A stretch of DNA of 64,000 nt from Bacteroidetes bacterium UBA4416 (GTDB lineage: Bacteria; Bacteroidota; Bacteroidia; B-17B0; Aurantibacillaceae): positions 117,803 to 181,802 of the forward strand of contig DGQK01000024.1 in the NCBI GenBank assembly GCA_002390745.1, read 5' to 3'. Every line of letters starts with the position of its first letter. Position 1 is the stretch's first letter. The notes under the pieces were generated by a model, which saw only the letters and a list, made by a program, of their open reading frames with translations, was not told the origin of the DNA and did not search any database. Positions 34,786 to 42,693 of the stretch are shown piece after piece. The position numbers and the translations under genes are program-made.

Positions 34786-36033
34786 TCAGGGTTTGCCCGT
34801 AAAACCGATTTTTCGGAGCTCGTCCCAGAATTGCGGATACGATTTGGAAACGACCTCCGCCGCTTCGATGCTCAGGCGATCGTGCCGTAAAGCCAGCGGC
34901 GCAAAGCTCATCGCCATGCGGTGATCGTGATAAGTAGCTACCAGCACGGGTTCCGGGCTGAGAGCAGAACGTCCATCAAAAGATAAGGCATCTGCGGTGG
35001 CTTCAAGTGAAATCCCGAATTTTTTCAGCTCCTGCTGCAAAGCCAGGATGCGGTCGGTTTCTTTGACTTTCAGCGTTTGAAGCCCTGTAAACTGAAAGGG
35101 AACCTGCAGGGCGGCACAGGTACACACCAGAGTTTGCGCTATATCCGGGCAATCGGTGAAATCGTATGCCATCCTTGTACCGGAAGCCTCCTTCGCTTTT
35201 GAGATAACAAGGGCCTCTCCCGCAGATGACGTTTCCACACCAAACCGTTCATAGATCAGGGCGCAAACAGCATCTGCCTGCAGGCTGTTCTCAAAAAGGC
35301 CATGCAGGCTGAGCTTCGCGCCTACAGGCGACAAAGCCACCATGCTGTAAAAATAAGAAGCCGCGCTCCAGTCGCTTTCCACGTTGTAGATGTTCTGCCT
35401 CTCCGAATACGGGTGAGGCTTTACAGCTATGGCATTTCCTGTTTCCGATACCTGTGCGCCGAAAAGCCGCATGATCCCAATAGTCATGGCAATGTAGGGT
35501 TTTGAAACGACAGGTGTTGTAAGCTCTAACTCCAGGCCTTTTTCGAAATAAGGAGCTACCAACAACAGCGCGCTGATGAACTGGCTGCTGATGTCGCCGC
35601 GGATTGCAGTAGCTCCGCCTTTCAGCTTCTTTCCACGGATCAGCAGGGGCGGAAAGCCTTCCCCGTGTTTGTAAGATATATCTGCACCCAAGGACCTCAG
35701 CACATTCACCAGCTCCCCGATGGGACGCTGCTGCATGCGTTCGGAGCCTGTAAGCTCATACGAAGCGCCTTCCTGCGTAGCCAGGTAAGCTGTGAGAAAG
35801 CGCATGTCGGTGCCGGCATGGCCGATGTCTATGAGCCTGGACTTCCCGGCTGTAATGGTTTGCAGGGCATTCTGCAAATGGCGGGTATCATCCGAATCAG
35901 AGAGGTTTTCAATTCCGAAAGACGATCCAGACAGCGCTTTGATCATCAACACGCGGTTGCTGATGCTTTTGGAGCCAGGCAAAGAAACCTCACCATGAAG
36001 GATCGAAGACGGTTGATGCAGCTCTATGACCAT
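34786..36033 (-). CDS. aroA: 3-phosphoshikimate 1-carboxyvinyltransferase (EPSP synthase)
   Basis: Sixth step of the shikimate pathway: joins shikimate 3-phosphate with PEP. The 415 residues are normal in length. The N-terminal signature LPGSKSISNRVLMIKALS holds the catalytic Lys and Arg. GHAGTDMRFLTAYLA corresponds to the NAGTAxRfLxA motif, with HAGTD in place of NAGTA. TGSERMQQRPIG and GDISSQFISALLL match the substrate-binding loops. KVKETDRILALQQELKKFG and the terminal YHDHRMAMSFAPLAL are also intact. The outer-membrane gene upstream ends 1 nt before this start, so they are co-transcribed. Confidence 0.96.
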   Translation of the reverse strand: MVIELHQPSSILHGEVSLPGSKSISNRVLMIKALSGSSFGIENLSDSDDTRHLQNALQTITAGKSRLIDIGHAGTDMRFLTAYLATQEGASYELTGSERMQQRPIGELVNVLRSLGADISYKHGEGFPPLLIRGKKLKGGATAIRGDISSQFISALLLVAPYFEKGLELELTTPVVSKPYIAMTIGIMRLFGAQVSETGNAIAVKPHPYSERQNIYNVESDWSAASYFYSMVALSPVGAKLSLHGLFENSLQADAVCALIYERFGVETSSAGEALVISKAKEASGTRMAYDFTDCPDIAQTLVCTCAALQVPFQFTGLQTLKVKETDRILALQQELKKFGISLEATADALSFDGRSALSPEPVLVATYHDHRMAMSFAPLALRHDRLSIEAAEVVSKSYPQFWDELRKIGFTGKP

Positions 36034-36034
36034 T

Positions 36035-36778
36035 TTATATCTTCACGCCCACGGTTATTAAAATAAAGTGCCCGCTGATGTAGAGGCTGCTCGGCCCATA
36101 GGGCTGGTTGATGTATAAGGGCGAGAGTCCGTATTTGAACTGGATCTCGCCATACACCGCTTTATGCCTGTTGGGATTATTTTTCTGAAAGCCTGCCCCC
36201 GCCTGGAGGAAGGAGCTGCCTTTTTGGGTAAGCGCCGGAATTTTGAACTGGAGGTTGCCGTCATCGTACGCAACCTCATCGCCGTAATAGCTCACCGACA
36301 TCACGCTTTTGATGAGCAGGCGATAGCTGTAGCCCGCAAATACATAGCCCGACAGCAGGGAATTGTCTTCCCTCTGAAAAGAGCGTTTGATGTAAACAGG
36401 AAAATCCAGTTCCTGAACATTGAGGTTATACTCCGCATTCGTGCCCCTGGTGTACAAGCGGATGCTGTCTTTCGGAAAATAGTAAGAGTCGAACCTCGTG
36501 CCATGCGCCATGTAGTCGACGCCTATGCCAATAAAAGACCTGCTTTTTTTATCGATCCTGAATTCCTCTTTCACCGAAAAGCAAAAGGCCATTTTAGCCC
36601 TCGCTTTGCCGGCATGATTGGGATTGGCTTTGTATAAGCCCAGCACCGGCGAGAAGCTGAGCTTGGTTTGCACGATAGGGTTTTTGCGGATGCCTTTGGC
36701 GCGCTGCCTGCCTTCACCCTGGGCGGATGCCAGGAGAGCATGAAACAGGATAAACGTGAGCATGAAGTATTTAGGCAT
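36035..36778 (-). CDS. Outer-membrane beta-barrel protein, unknown function
   Basis: From the ATG at 36778 it has 247 residues and a signal peptide (MPKYFMLTFILFHALLASAQG). Longer in-frame starts reach 36904 but add a hydrophobic stretch before the signal and are less likely. It has basic residues just after cleavage (RQRAKGIRKNPIVQTK), then alternating strands such as FIGIGVDYMAHGTRF, GYVFAGYSYRLLI and SFLQAGAGFQKNN, and ends SGHFILITVGVKI. This fits an 8-10-stranded outer-membrane barrel. No conserved motif tells its role. It lies directly upstream of aroA (1-nt gap), probably with its promoter in front. Confidence 0.8.
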   Translation of the reverse strand: MPKYFMLTFILFHALLASAQGEGRQRAKGIRKNPIVQTKLSFSPVLGLYKANPNHAGKARAKMAFCFSVKEEFRIDKKSRSFIGIGVDYMAHGTRFDSYYFPKDSIRLYTRGTNAEYNLNVQELDFPVYIKRSFQREDNSLLSGYVFAGYSYRLLIKSVMSVSYYGDEVAYDDGNLQFKIPALTQKGSSFLQAGAGFQKNNPNRHKAVYGEIQFKYGLSPLYINQPYGPSSLYISGHFILITVGVKI

Positions 36779-36948
36779 CCGTATCAAGATGATAAATATA
36801 CAATTTATAACTACGGAATATTTTATAAGAAAGTATAAAATCGCAGGGCTAAGCTCTAAATTGACGGTCCGGCGTGCCTGGCGCATCCGGAATACAGGAG
36901 CCATAGAGGTATACGCACCTGAAGCGCAGGTGAATAATTGCTGCTATG

Positions 36949-37064
36949 TTTTGGGCGCCTCAACGGGCTGCGGCGGGCTTCGCTATCGCTCCGGTTCTTT
37001 ACCGTGTAAGAGGCAGGCACGGTAAAGGAACTAAACCCTTTGCATCCCGGGCGCAGCTATTCAC
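36949..37064 (+). repeat. Dispersed structured repeat family A, copy 3
   Basis: TTTTGGGCGCC, GGGCTTCGCTATCGCTCCGG, core hairpin (arms 36994-37006 and 37018-37031) and CCCTTTGCATCCCGGGCGCAGC. It is shorter than the other copies because the CCTTCCGC stem is missing. The one-base asymmetry of the core arms (GTTCTTTACCGTG against CACGGTAAAGGAAC) is kept. It lies in the 500-bp gap between the outer-membrane gene and DUF2480. Confidence 0.8.
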
Positions 37065-37124
37065 TACCGGGGCAGTCAACTTCTAATTTTTAGGTAAATC
37101 TGCTTGAGTGATTGTAGCGAACAT

Positions 37125-37197
37125 CTCCCGCATTTTTCATGCGGAAATTGCAGCGAAAAGCACGACTCCCACGACACTTCGTGGGAGGCACGCCCAC
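37125..37197. repeat. Palindromic repeat family C, copy 1
   Basis: Contains CTCCCACGA...TCGTGGGAG near 37166-37187, preceded by GGAAATTGCAGCG and followed by GCACGCCCA. A related element at about 60165-60290 has GGATTGCAGTG, CTCCTACGA...TCGTGGGAG and GACACGCCCAA. The similarity is partial, so the family is less certain than family A. Confidence 0.5.
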
Positions 37198-37278
37198 TTG
37201 AATGAAGTCAAAGGACCAAGGCAGGGCTTCAGGCCAACGCTCTTCCAAGGGGAATCAGAACAGGTATGCTGAATGAAT

Positions 37279-37797
37279 TTAAGCCTTCGCTGCCGGCGCT
37301 TTATACAAAGGCACGGTACTGCATGGCTCGCCGTACATGATGGATTTGGCGAACGGTTTTAAGCCTTCGGTAAGGGCAACATAGGCGTGGGTGCTCACCG
37401 GGAGGTCGCCACAACCTTTGATAACGATGCGCTTGTCTTGATACTCTTCAAACGGAATTTTCGACAATGCCTCGTCAAAGAGAACAACTTCAAGAGCCTC
37501 AAGGCTTCCGAACACCACTTTCCTTGCATAAGGCTTGAGCGCCAAGGTGAGCAGCATGTAAGCCCAGGTAGGCACAATGGCATCGGCCGTACAGGTAAGG
37601 GCTACAAACTTATCCTGGTACTGCGCCCAGTCGTATTGTTTGATATGCTCGCGGAAATCCTTCTCTTTAAGGATCAGCTCATGGAACAGGAATGGCTTGA
37701 TATCAAACAGCACCCGGTCTCCCTTTGGGAAAAACGCTTCCAGGTCGATGGTAATCAACCCGCTGTTGGCTACTTTATTGATGATCCCGTCTTCCAT
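37279..37797 (-). CDS. DUF2480 family protein
   Basis: A 172-residue Bacteroidota-specific protein. Family features are ANSGLITIDLEAFFPKGDR, VLFDIKPFLFHELILKEKDFR, WAQYQDKFVALTCTADAIVP, with Cys in the TCTADAIVP stretch, and VIKGCGDLPVSTHAYVALTE. No membrane segment. The function is unknown; genes of this family often lie near Fe-S assembly genes, and here a SufT-like gene ends 12 nt upstream. The two conserved cysteines could bind a metal or cluster, but this is inference. Confidence 0.88.
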   Translation of the reverse strand: MEDGIINKVANSGLITIDLEAFFPKGDRVLFDIKPFLFHELILKEKDFREHIKQYDWAQYQDKFVALTCTADAIVPTWAYMLLTLALKPYARKVVFGSLEALEVVLFDEALSKIPFEEYQDKRIVIKGCGDLPVSTHAYVALTEGLKPFAKSIMYGEPCSTVPLYKAPAAKA

Positions 37798-37809
37798 GAT
37801 CTTTTTCCA

Positions 37810-38139
37810 TTACATAAAACCCAATTCCAGCTGAGCTACCTCGCTCATCATTTCTTTGGTCCAGGTGGGCTCAAAGGTGAGCTTCAGCTCTGCCGATTTC
37901 ACGCCCGGCACCAGCTTCAGCTTGTTCTCCACTTCGGCAGGCAGGGTTTCGGCCACAGGGCAGTTGGGCGATGTGAGGGTCATGGTGATCTTCAGCTCGT
38001 TCTCCTCATTGAGGTCGAGCTCATAGATCAGGCCCAGCTCCCAGATATCCACAGGGATCTCGGGATCGTAGCAGGTTTTGATCTCGTCGATCACCCTTTG
38101 CATCAGCTCCGTATTTTTTGTAATGATGATAGCGCTCAT
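37810..38139 (-). CDS. SufT-like / MIP18-family metal-sulfur cluster assembly factor (DUF59)
   Basis: A 109-residue cytoplasmic protein of the DUF59/MIP18 family, which helps in Fe-S cluster maturation. The signature CYDPEIPVDIWELGLIYEL is the DPEIPV(N/D)I(x)LGL(I/V)Y motif, and MTLTSPNCPVAETLP carries the conserved TxxxCP segment with its cysteine. KSAELKLTFEPTWTKEMMSE is the typical C-terminal WTxxxMS block. It lies between DUF2480 and the DUF1571 gene on the same strand, 34 nt after the latter. The rest of the suf system is not in the window. Confidence 0.92.
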   Translation of the reverse strand: MSAIIITKNTELMQRVIDEIKTCYDPEIPVDIWELGLIYELDLNEENELKITMTLTSPNCPVAETLPAEVENKLKLVPGVKSAELKLTFEPTWTKEMMSEVAQLELGFM

Positions 38140-38173
38140 GGTGTCTTAATTAACCCTCAACAATCTGAAATGT

Positions 38174-39031
38174 TTAAAATTTATAATCTTTATAGCCGGT
38201 GGTAAATTCGGCATCGTCGATTTTCGGGTTTACCTGCAAAAAGAAATAATCGTATTGCTCAAAGAGGCCTTTATCGTCCGACACCTTCACGCCAATCGGC
38301 AGGTTATAGAGCTGGTCGATGTACAACACCACATCTTTGGCGTAGGCATTAGGCACTTTCAGCACCTGTCCTTTTTTCAGGATATCAAAGTAATCACTGA
38401 GCTTCGGATTCACCTCGAGTATTTTGTATTCGCTGATGTGCAGCTTGCGGGCAATCGTAGTAATGCTTTCGTTGTCGCCTACCGTGTAATTCTCATAGCC
38501 GTAATCCTTATTGGTAATGGTGACCTTATAGCAGGGGCGGTTGTTGTAGCGCTCTTCGCCTTCCAGCTTAAAATACTGGTCGAATCGGTCGCCTACTTTC
38601 AGGGCCATGTATTCCACGATGCTGGCAAAATAATCGAAGCCCATTTCGTTGATGGTATGGTGCTGGTCCTGGCGCATAAGGCTTCCCAGCGGATCGAGGC
38701 TAAGGTTGATGTAAGGAAAGGAGTTGGGCTTCACATAGGCCTTGTTTCCGTTCCAGCCATTTACCCAGATCAGCTCAATGCCTTTGATGTATACATAAAG
38801 CTTCCGCGGCGAGCGGCAGAGCTTCACCGACGACTCGTAATGGTTGAATCCTTTTTTGCCGCGTTCGGTGATTTTTAAACTATACTTGAAACGGTCCACC
38901 GCATCGATGGATTTTATCATTTTGAAAATCAATTCCTTGGCGGTGGCCTCTGTTTTTTGAGAATAAGCCAACCGGCTCATAAACAAGCAACTACACAGGA
39001 CAATCAGGGTGAATAATCGGGCAAATAACAT
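38174..39031 (-). CDS. DUF1571 protein with an inserted LysM domain
   Basis: A 285-residue exported protein (signal ending CLFMSRLAYSQ). The main part is DUF1571, a lipoprotein-carrier-like fold: RFKYSLKITERGKKGFNHYE, SPRKLYVYIKGIELIWVNGW, PLGSLMRQDQHHTINEMGFD, and a final LYNLPIGVKVSD region. Between residues ~188 and 235 a LysM module is inserted (YENYTVGDNESITTIARKLH, then ILEVNPKLSDYFDILKKGQV), which should bind peptidoglycan. The combination suggests a periplasmic factor tethered to the wall that handles a lipid or lipoprotein; this is inference. It diverges from the HU-SPOR gene. Confidence 0.85.
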   Translation of the reverse strand: MLFARLFTLIVLCSCLFMSRLAYSQKTEATAKELIFKMIKSIDAVDRFKYSLKITERGKKGFNHYESSVKLCRSPRKLYVYIKGIELIWVNGWNGNKAYVKPNSFPYINLSLDPLGSLMRQDQHHTINEMGFDYFASIVEYMALKVGDRFDQYFKLEGEERYNNRPCYKVTITNKDYGYENYTVGDNESITTIARKLHISEYKILEVNPKLSDYFDILKKGQVLKVPNAYAKDVVLYIDQLYNLPIGVKVSDDKGLFEQYDYFFLQVNPKIDDAEFTTGYKDYKF

Positions 39032-39174
39032 CGCCGCAAAGGTAATAGAATCTTTAATAATTTTTTAAAAAACTGATAATTAATTGGTTATTGAAAAAGC
39101 AGGCAAAATCGAAAGATTTTCATAAATTTATTGACAAAAGGACGCTAAAAACACCTACTTTCGAAGTCCCGCAA

Positions 39175-40254
39175 ATGATACACTACACACAGATAACCCA
39201 GCTGATCAGCGAATTGCTCTACAGGCATGACTGCGTGATCGTTCCCGGGTTTGGCGGTTTTGTATCGCGGAGCCACAGCGCAGGCTTCAATAAGGGAAAT
39301 AATTTATTGTTTCCGCCTGCCAAGCACATTCTTTTCAACCGCAACCTCATTCACAACGACGGCCTGCTCGTTACTTCGCTGATGGAGCGGAATGCCGTTT
39401 CCTTTGAGGAAGCCACCAGGCTCACGGAGGAATACAGGCAATATATCCAATCCCTGTTGAGCGCCAAAAAACGCTTTGAGCTTCAGAATATCGGGCTCCT
39501 GTACATAGACAGCGAGAACAGCCTGCGCTTTGAAGCGAAAGCGGATATGAACTTCCTGTTCGATGCCTTTGGCTTTGAGCCTGTCACCGCCAACGAGCTT
39601 CCGGTGGAAAGCGAGAAGCCGGTGCACAAACCTGTTTTTGAAGATCGCGTGGTGGCCGCAACGGTGCCAACGGTCCTCAGGCCGAAAAGGTCGTATGCCC
39701 GTGTGGCGGCGCTGGCTATCGGGATCCCGGCAGCCATGGCTTTTTTACTGTTAGCCGCTACTTCCAAACCGATGCAGCCTATCATGCACTCGTCGGTAAA
39801 TCCTTTCTACACACCCGAAAAAACCTATATCCCAAGCCATAGCCCCGAGCGCAAAGCGTTTATCATTGCCGACGTGGAGAAACCTTCTTTCCTCGCCGAC
39901 GCTAATGGCTACGCGGCCTTTACGCTTGGCAACAACGGGCGCGTGATGATGGCCAACACCAACGAGCCGATGCTTCGCCCTGATAAAACGCGGGTGGCAA
40001 ACACTACGGTAAAAAGCAGACTGAACTTCAATGGAAAATTCCAAGTGGTGCTGGGCTGTTTCGGCGTGAGGGAAAATGCCGAGCGCCTGGTAGCCGAGCT
40101 TCGCGCCGCGCAGGTGAATGCCGGCGTCAGCGGTGTGAATGCCAAGGGCCTGCACGTGGTAAGCTGCGGCTCTTTCAGTAGCAGGCAGGATGCAGTGCAT
40201 CTGCTCGACACCATCCGCCGGCGCTATCCGAATGCCTGGATCATGGCACAATAA
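39175..40254 (+). CDS. HU-CCDC81-like and SPOR domain protein
   Basis: A 359-residue protein from the ATG at 39175; the upstream TTG at 39091 is unlikely. The N-terminal ~130 residues are the CCDC81-like prokaryotic HU domain (QLISELLYRHDCVIVPGFGG, FVSRSHSAGF, PPAKHILFNRNLIHNDGLL), which is not a DNA-bending HU in its usual form. A membrane helix at about 190-210 (AALAIGIPAAMAFLLLAA) follows. The C-terminal ~75 residues are a SPOR domain (KFQVVLGCFGVRENAERLV ... HVVSCGSFSSRQDAV), which binds glycan strands lacking stem peptides at the division site. It probably links cell-wall constriction with the cytoplasm. It diverges from DUF1571-LysM. Confidence 0.9.
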   Translation: MIHYTQITQLISELLYRHDCVIVPGFGGFVSRSHSAGFNKGNNLLFPPAKHILFNRNLIHNDGLLVTSLMERNAVSFEEATRLTEEYRQYIQSLLSAKKRFELQNIGLLYIDSENSLRFEAKADMNFLFDAFGFEPVTANELPVESEKPVHKPVFEDRVVAATVPTVLRPKRSYARVAALAIGIPAAMAFLLLAATSKPMQPIMHSSVNPFYTPEKTYIPSHSPERKAFIIADVEKPSFLADANGYAAFTLGNNGRVMMANTNEPMLRPDKTRVANTTVKSRLNFNGKFQVVLGCFGVRENAERLVAELRAAQVNAGVSGVNAKGLHVVSCGSFSSRQDAVHLLDTIRRRYPNAWIMAQ

Positions 40255-40314
40255 ACTAGGCTTTTTCCTGTTAATTATACGGTTACATCCCCTCTTAATT
40301 TAAGATGTCAGACC

Positions 40315-41010
40315 ATGCAGATCCACACTATTAAAAGTAAATTGTTTTCGCTACCTTCGTTCGCGTTGAGATCGCTGCACCTTGCCATATTCATTCTCTT
40401 TTCCGCCGTGGCAGCGCATGCGCAAACCGATACGACGAGGGCGGTAAAAAAAGACAGCGTTAAAGTCTACAATCCCAAGGAAGAAATTGCCTACGATGGT
40501 AAGCGCTACAGGGTTTACAACAACTGGCTTACCTTTGGAGGCGGCGCCAACTACAACACCAAATGGCCCAAAGACCAGAAGAACCTGGCCGTGGATTACA
40601 GCTTCCACCTCAAGCAATATTATTTCAGGGCCGGCGCCTTTATGAGCGGCAATGATTTTACGGCTGCCAACAGCTATAACTTTCACCTGGGCGTAGGCGC
40701 CCGAAAGGAACATGAGAAATACAACCTCTCTGCATTCATTGGCCCCTCCTACTCTTATTTCAAACGGCCGCTCAGCGACAGCACCGAATTCGGCTTACCT
40801 GCCATCCTCAATACGGTGTACAACCGCCTCGGGGGCTATGCATGCCTCGAAGCCGTCTACAAGATCAAGTACGATGTAGGACTAGGCGGTCAGATCTTCT
40901 GCGACTATAACGAAGTGCAGATGATCTATGGCGTAAGGCTGGTCGTTTACTTCTCGGGCGCGTACCGGGGCATCAAATACGGCTACCGCAAACCGGCTCC
41001 AAAAAAATAA
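40315..41010 (+). CDS. Putative outer-membrane protein, unknown function
   Basis: A 231-residue protein with a signal peptide ending in AVAAHAQT. After a polar stretch (VKKDSVKVYNPKEEIAYDGKRYRVYNN) come barrel-like strands: WLTFGGGANYNTKW, YYFRAGAFMSGND, NFHLGVGARK and LSAFIGPSYSYF, ending in IYGVRLVVYFSGAY and a basic tail (GIKYGYRKPAPKK). No named domain seen. The FAD oxidoreductase start (GTG) follows 2 nt after the stop, so they may be co-transcribed, though a functional link is not obvious. Confidence 0.78.
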   Translation: MQIHTIKSKLFSLPSFALRSLHLAIFILFSAVAAHAQTDTTRAVKKDSVKVYNPKEEIAYDGKRYRVYNNWLTFGGGANYNTKWPKDQKNLAVDYSFHLKQYYFRAGAFMSGNDFTAANSYNFHLGVGARKEHEKYNLSAFIGPSYSYFKRPLSDSTEFGLPAILNTVYNRLGGYACLEAVYKIKYDVGLGGQIFCDYNEVQMIYGVRLVVYFSGAYRGIKYGYRKPAPKK

Positions 41011-41012
41011 GG

Positions 41013-42062
41013 GTGACACGCGATTTTATAATTGTCGGGCAAGGCATTGCAGGTTCTGTACTGGCTTTATCCTTACTGAAAGCGGGCTACAGCGTACTGG
41101 TGATCGACGAGCCTTCGCTCTCCTCCTGCTCCCGCGTGGCAGCCGGCATCTGGAACCCTATCGTATTCAAACGCCTCACCAGGAGCTGGCTGGCAACTGA
41201 GCTTGTACCGGAGCTCACGGCTTTCTACAAAGATGCCTCCGGTCTTTTCGGTGTGGAGCTTATCCGCGAACGCGCCATCATCAAGCCTTTTACCGAACAG
41301 CAGGAAAAAAACCTCTGGACCAGAAAAGCGGAAAGCGACCGAGTGTTCCTGGATCCCGAACTATACCATGGCCTGAAGCTCAGCGCAAAGGACACACTTG
41401 ATGATTATGCCAGAGTCATGCAGGCCGGGAACCTGGATGTAAAGCTCTTCCTGGAAAAAACCAGGGACTACCTGGCGCAAAAGGATTCCTATCTGTGCGA
41501 GCGGTTCAATTACCGCGATTTACAATACGACGGCGAAAAGGCTTTCTACAAACACGTTCATCCTAAGCATGTCGTGTTCTGCGAAGGGCACCTGCTTAGC
41601 AAAAATCCTTTTTTTGATTTCATTCCGATGAAACCTGCCAAAGGCGAAGTGCTCACCATCCGCTGCGAAGGCCTGCTTTTAGAGCATGACATCCTCAACA
41701 AGGGGATCTTTATCATGCCGTCAGGAAACCATACATACAAGGTAGGCGCTACCTACGACTGGGAAGACCTGAGCGACACGCCTACCGAAGCCGCCAAGGA
41801 AATGCTGATCCGTAAACTGAAAGCCGTGATCTCTGTTCCTTTTGATGTGATTGCCCACGAAGCCGGTGTGAGGCCTGCCGTGATCGACCGCCGTCCGTTG
41901 GTAGGAAGGCATCCTTCCTACGACAATCATCACCTGTTCAATGGCTTCGGCACCAAAGCGGTGATGCTTGCTCCTTTCTTCGCCCGGCAATTCGTAGAGC
42001 ATTTCAAAGACGGGAAGCCGCTACACCCGGAGGTGGATCCCCGGCGGTTTTATAAGGAGTAA
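41013..42062 (+). CDS. FAD-dependent oxidoreductase (DAO/glycine-oxidase-like)
   Basis: A 349-residue flavoenzyme of the DAO family. The dinucleotide loop is IIVGQGIAGSVLALSLL at the N-terminus, followed by VLVIDEPSLSSCSRVAAGIW, where RVAAGIWNP is the family sequence after the second strand. The C-terminal flavin-binding block is AGVRPAVIDRRPLVGRHP and LFNGFGTKAVMLAPFFARQF. Members oxidise secondary or primary amino acids. The substrate is unknown; similar genes are frequent in Bacteroidota. The start is GTG, 2 nt after the upstream gene. Hairpin repeat family B follows the stop. Confidence 0.88.
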   Translation: MTRDFIIVGQGIAGSVLALSLLKAGYSVLVIDEPSLSSCSRVAAGIWNPIVFKRLTRSWLATELVPELTAFYKDASGLFGVELIRERAIIKPFTEQQEKNLWTRKAESDRVFLDPELYHGLKLSAKDTLDDYARVMQAGNLDVKLFLEKTRDYLAQKDSYLCERFNYRDLQYDGEKAFYKHVHPKHVVFCEGHLLSKNPFFDFIPMKPAKGEVLTIRCEGLLLEHDILNKGIFIMPSGNHTYKVGATYDWEDLSDTPTEAAKEMLIRKLKAVISVPFDVIAHEAGVRPAVIDRRPLVGRHPSYDNHHLFNGFGTKAVMLAPFFARQFVEHFKDGKPLHPEVDPRRFYKE

Positions 42063-42069
42063 ATGCTGA

Positions 42070-42126
42070 CGATGGTTTCGAGAGCCTCAACCACCGTCCC
42101 GTTGACTGAGGCCCTCGAAGTCAACA
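42070..42126 (+). repeat. Hairpin repeat family B, copy 2
   Basis: TTCGAGAGCCTCA (42078-42090) and TGAGGCCCTCGAA (42108-42120), with GTTGAC..GTCAAC overlapping, as in the copy at 20.4 kb. One arm base differs. Lies between the FAD oxidoreductase and the rimB-like gene. Confidence 0.8.
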
Positions 42127-42197
42127 GTGCAAAAAACATTCAAAGTGACAAACCGAAAAGACCAACCACAAAATATAAAACATCCAAAATTTAATTT

Positions 42198-42225
42198 TTT
42201 GTTTTCGTGAAAATCCGCTAATTTG
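42198..42225 (+). promoter_or_regulatory. Possible promoter of the RimK cluster
   Basis: TTTG (42198-42201), a 17-nt spacer and TAATTTG (42219-42225), one base short of the full TAnnTTTG box, 14 nt before the rimB-like ATG. Confidence 0.45.
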
Positions 42226-42239
42226 GTTAAGGTTAAAAC

Positions 42240-42680
42240 ATGCTACCGAAAAAGAACAAGCCGAGACTGATTGGACGCCGTGAATACGTCGATTTTCCTT
42301 TATTAGCCATCAGCCATACAGAAGCCAAAATAGATACCGGTGCTTATACTTCTTCCATCCATTGCCGGCACATCGAGCAGGTTAACAGGAACGGCAAAGA
42401 GCTGCTCGAGTTCAAGCTTATGGACGACACCGTACACCGCGTGGAGGAATACACCCGCAAGTTCATCAAAAATTCTTTCGGGGAAAAGGAAGAGCGCTTC
42501 ATCATTAAAACACTCATTCACATTGGCCGGAAAAAGATTCTGACCACCGTATCACTCAGCGACCGCGGCAACATGCGCTACCCGGTGCTCATCGGGCGCC
42601 GCCTGCTGAAAGGTAAATTCATTGTGGATGTGAACCTCGTTTATACCAACGGATTAAACCTGAAAAAAATCAACACCTAA
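42240..42680 (+). CDS. RimK-associated ATP-dependent zinc protease-like protein (RimB/RloA-type)
   Basis: A 146-residue protein of the aspartyl-protease-like family found with RimK. The signature EAKIDTGAYTSSIHCRHIE contains the DTGA motif. RRYPVLIGRRLLKGKFIVDV-type sequence (MRYPVLIGRRLLKGKF) is the typical second block. In other bacteria the partner protein regulates or trims glutamate tails made by RimK. It starts the three-gene RimK cluster: the ligase follows 13 nt after its stop. Confidence 0.9.
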   Translation: MLPKKNKPRLIGRREYVDFPLLAISHTEAKIDTGAYTSSIHCRHIEQVNRNGKELLEFKLMDDTVHRVEEYTRKFIKNSFGEKEERFIIKTLIHIGRKKILTTVSLSDRGNMRYPVLIGRRLLKGKFIVDVNLVYTNGLNLKKINT

Positions 42681-42693
42681 TACCTCACCCTAC

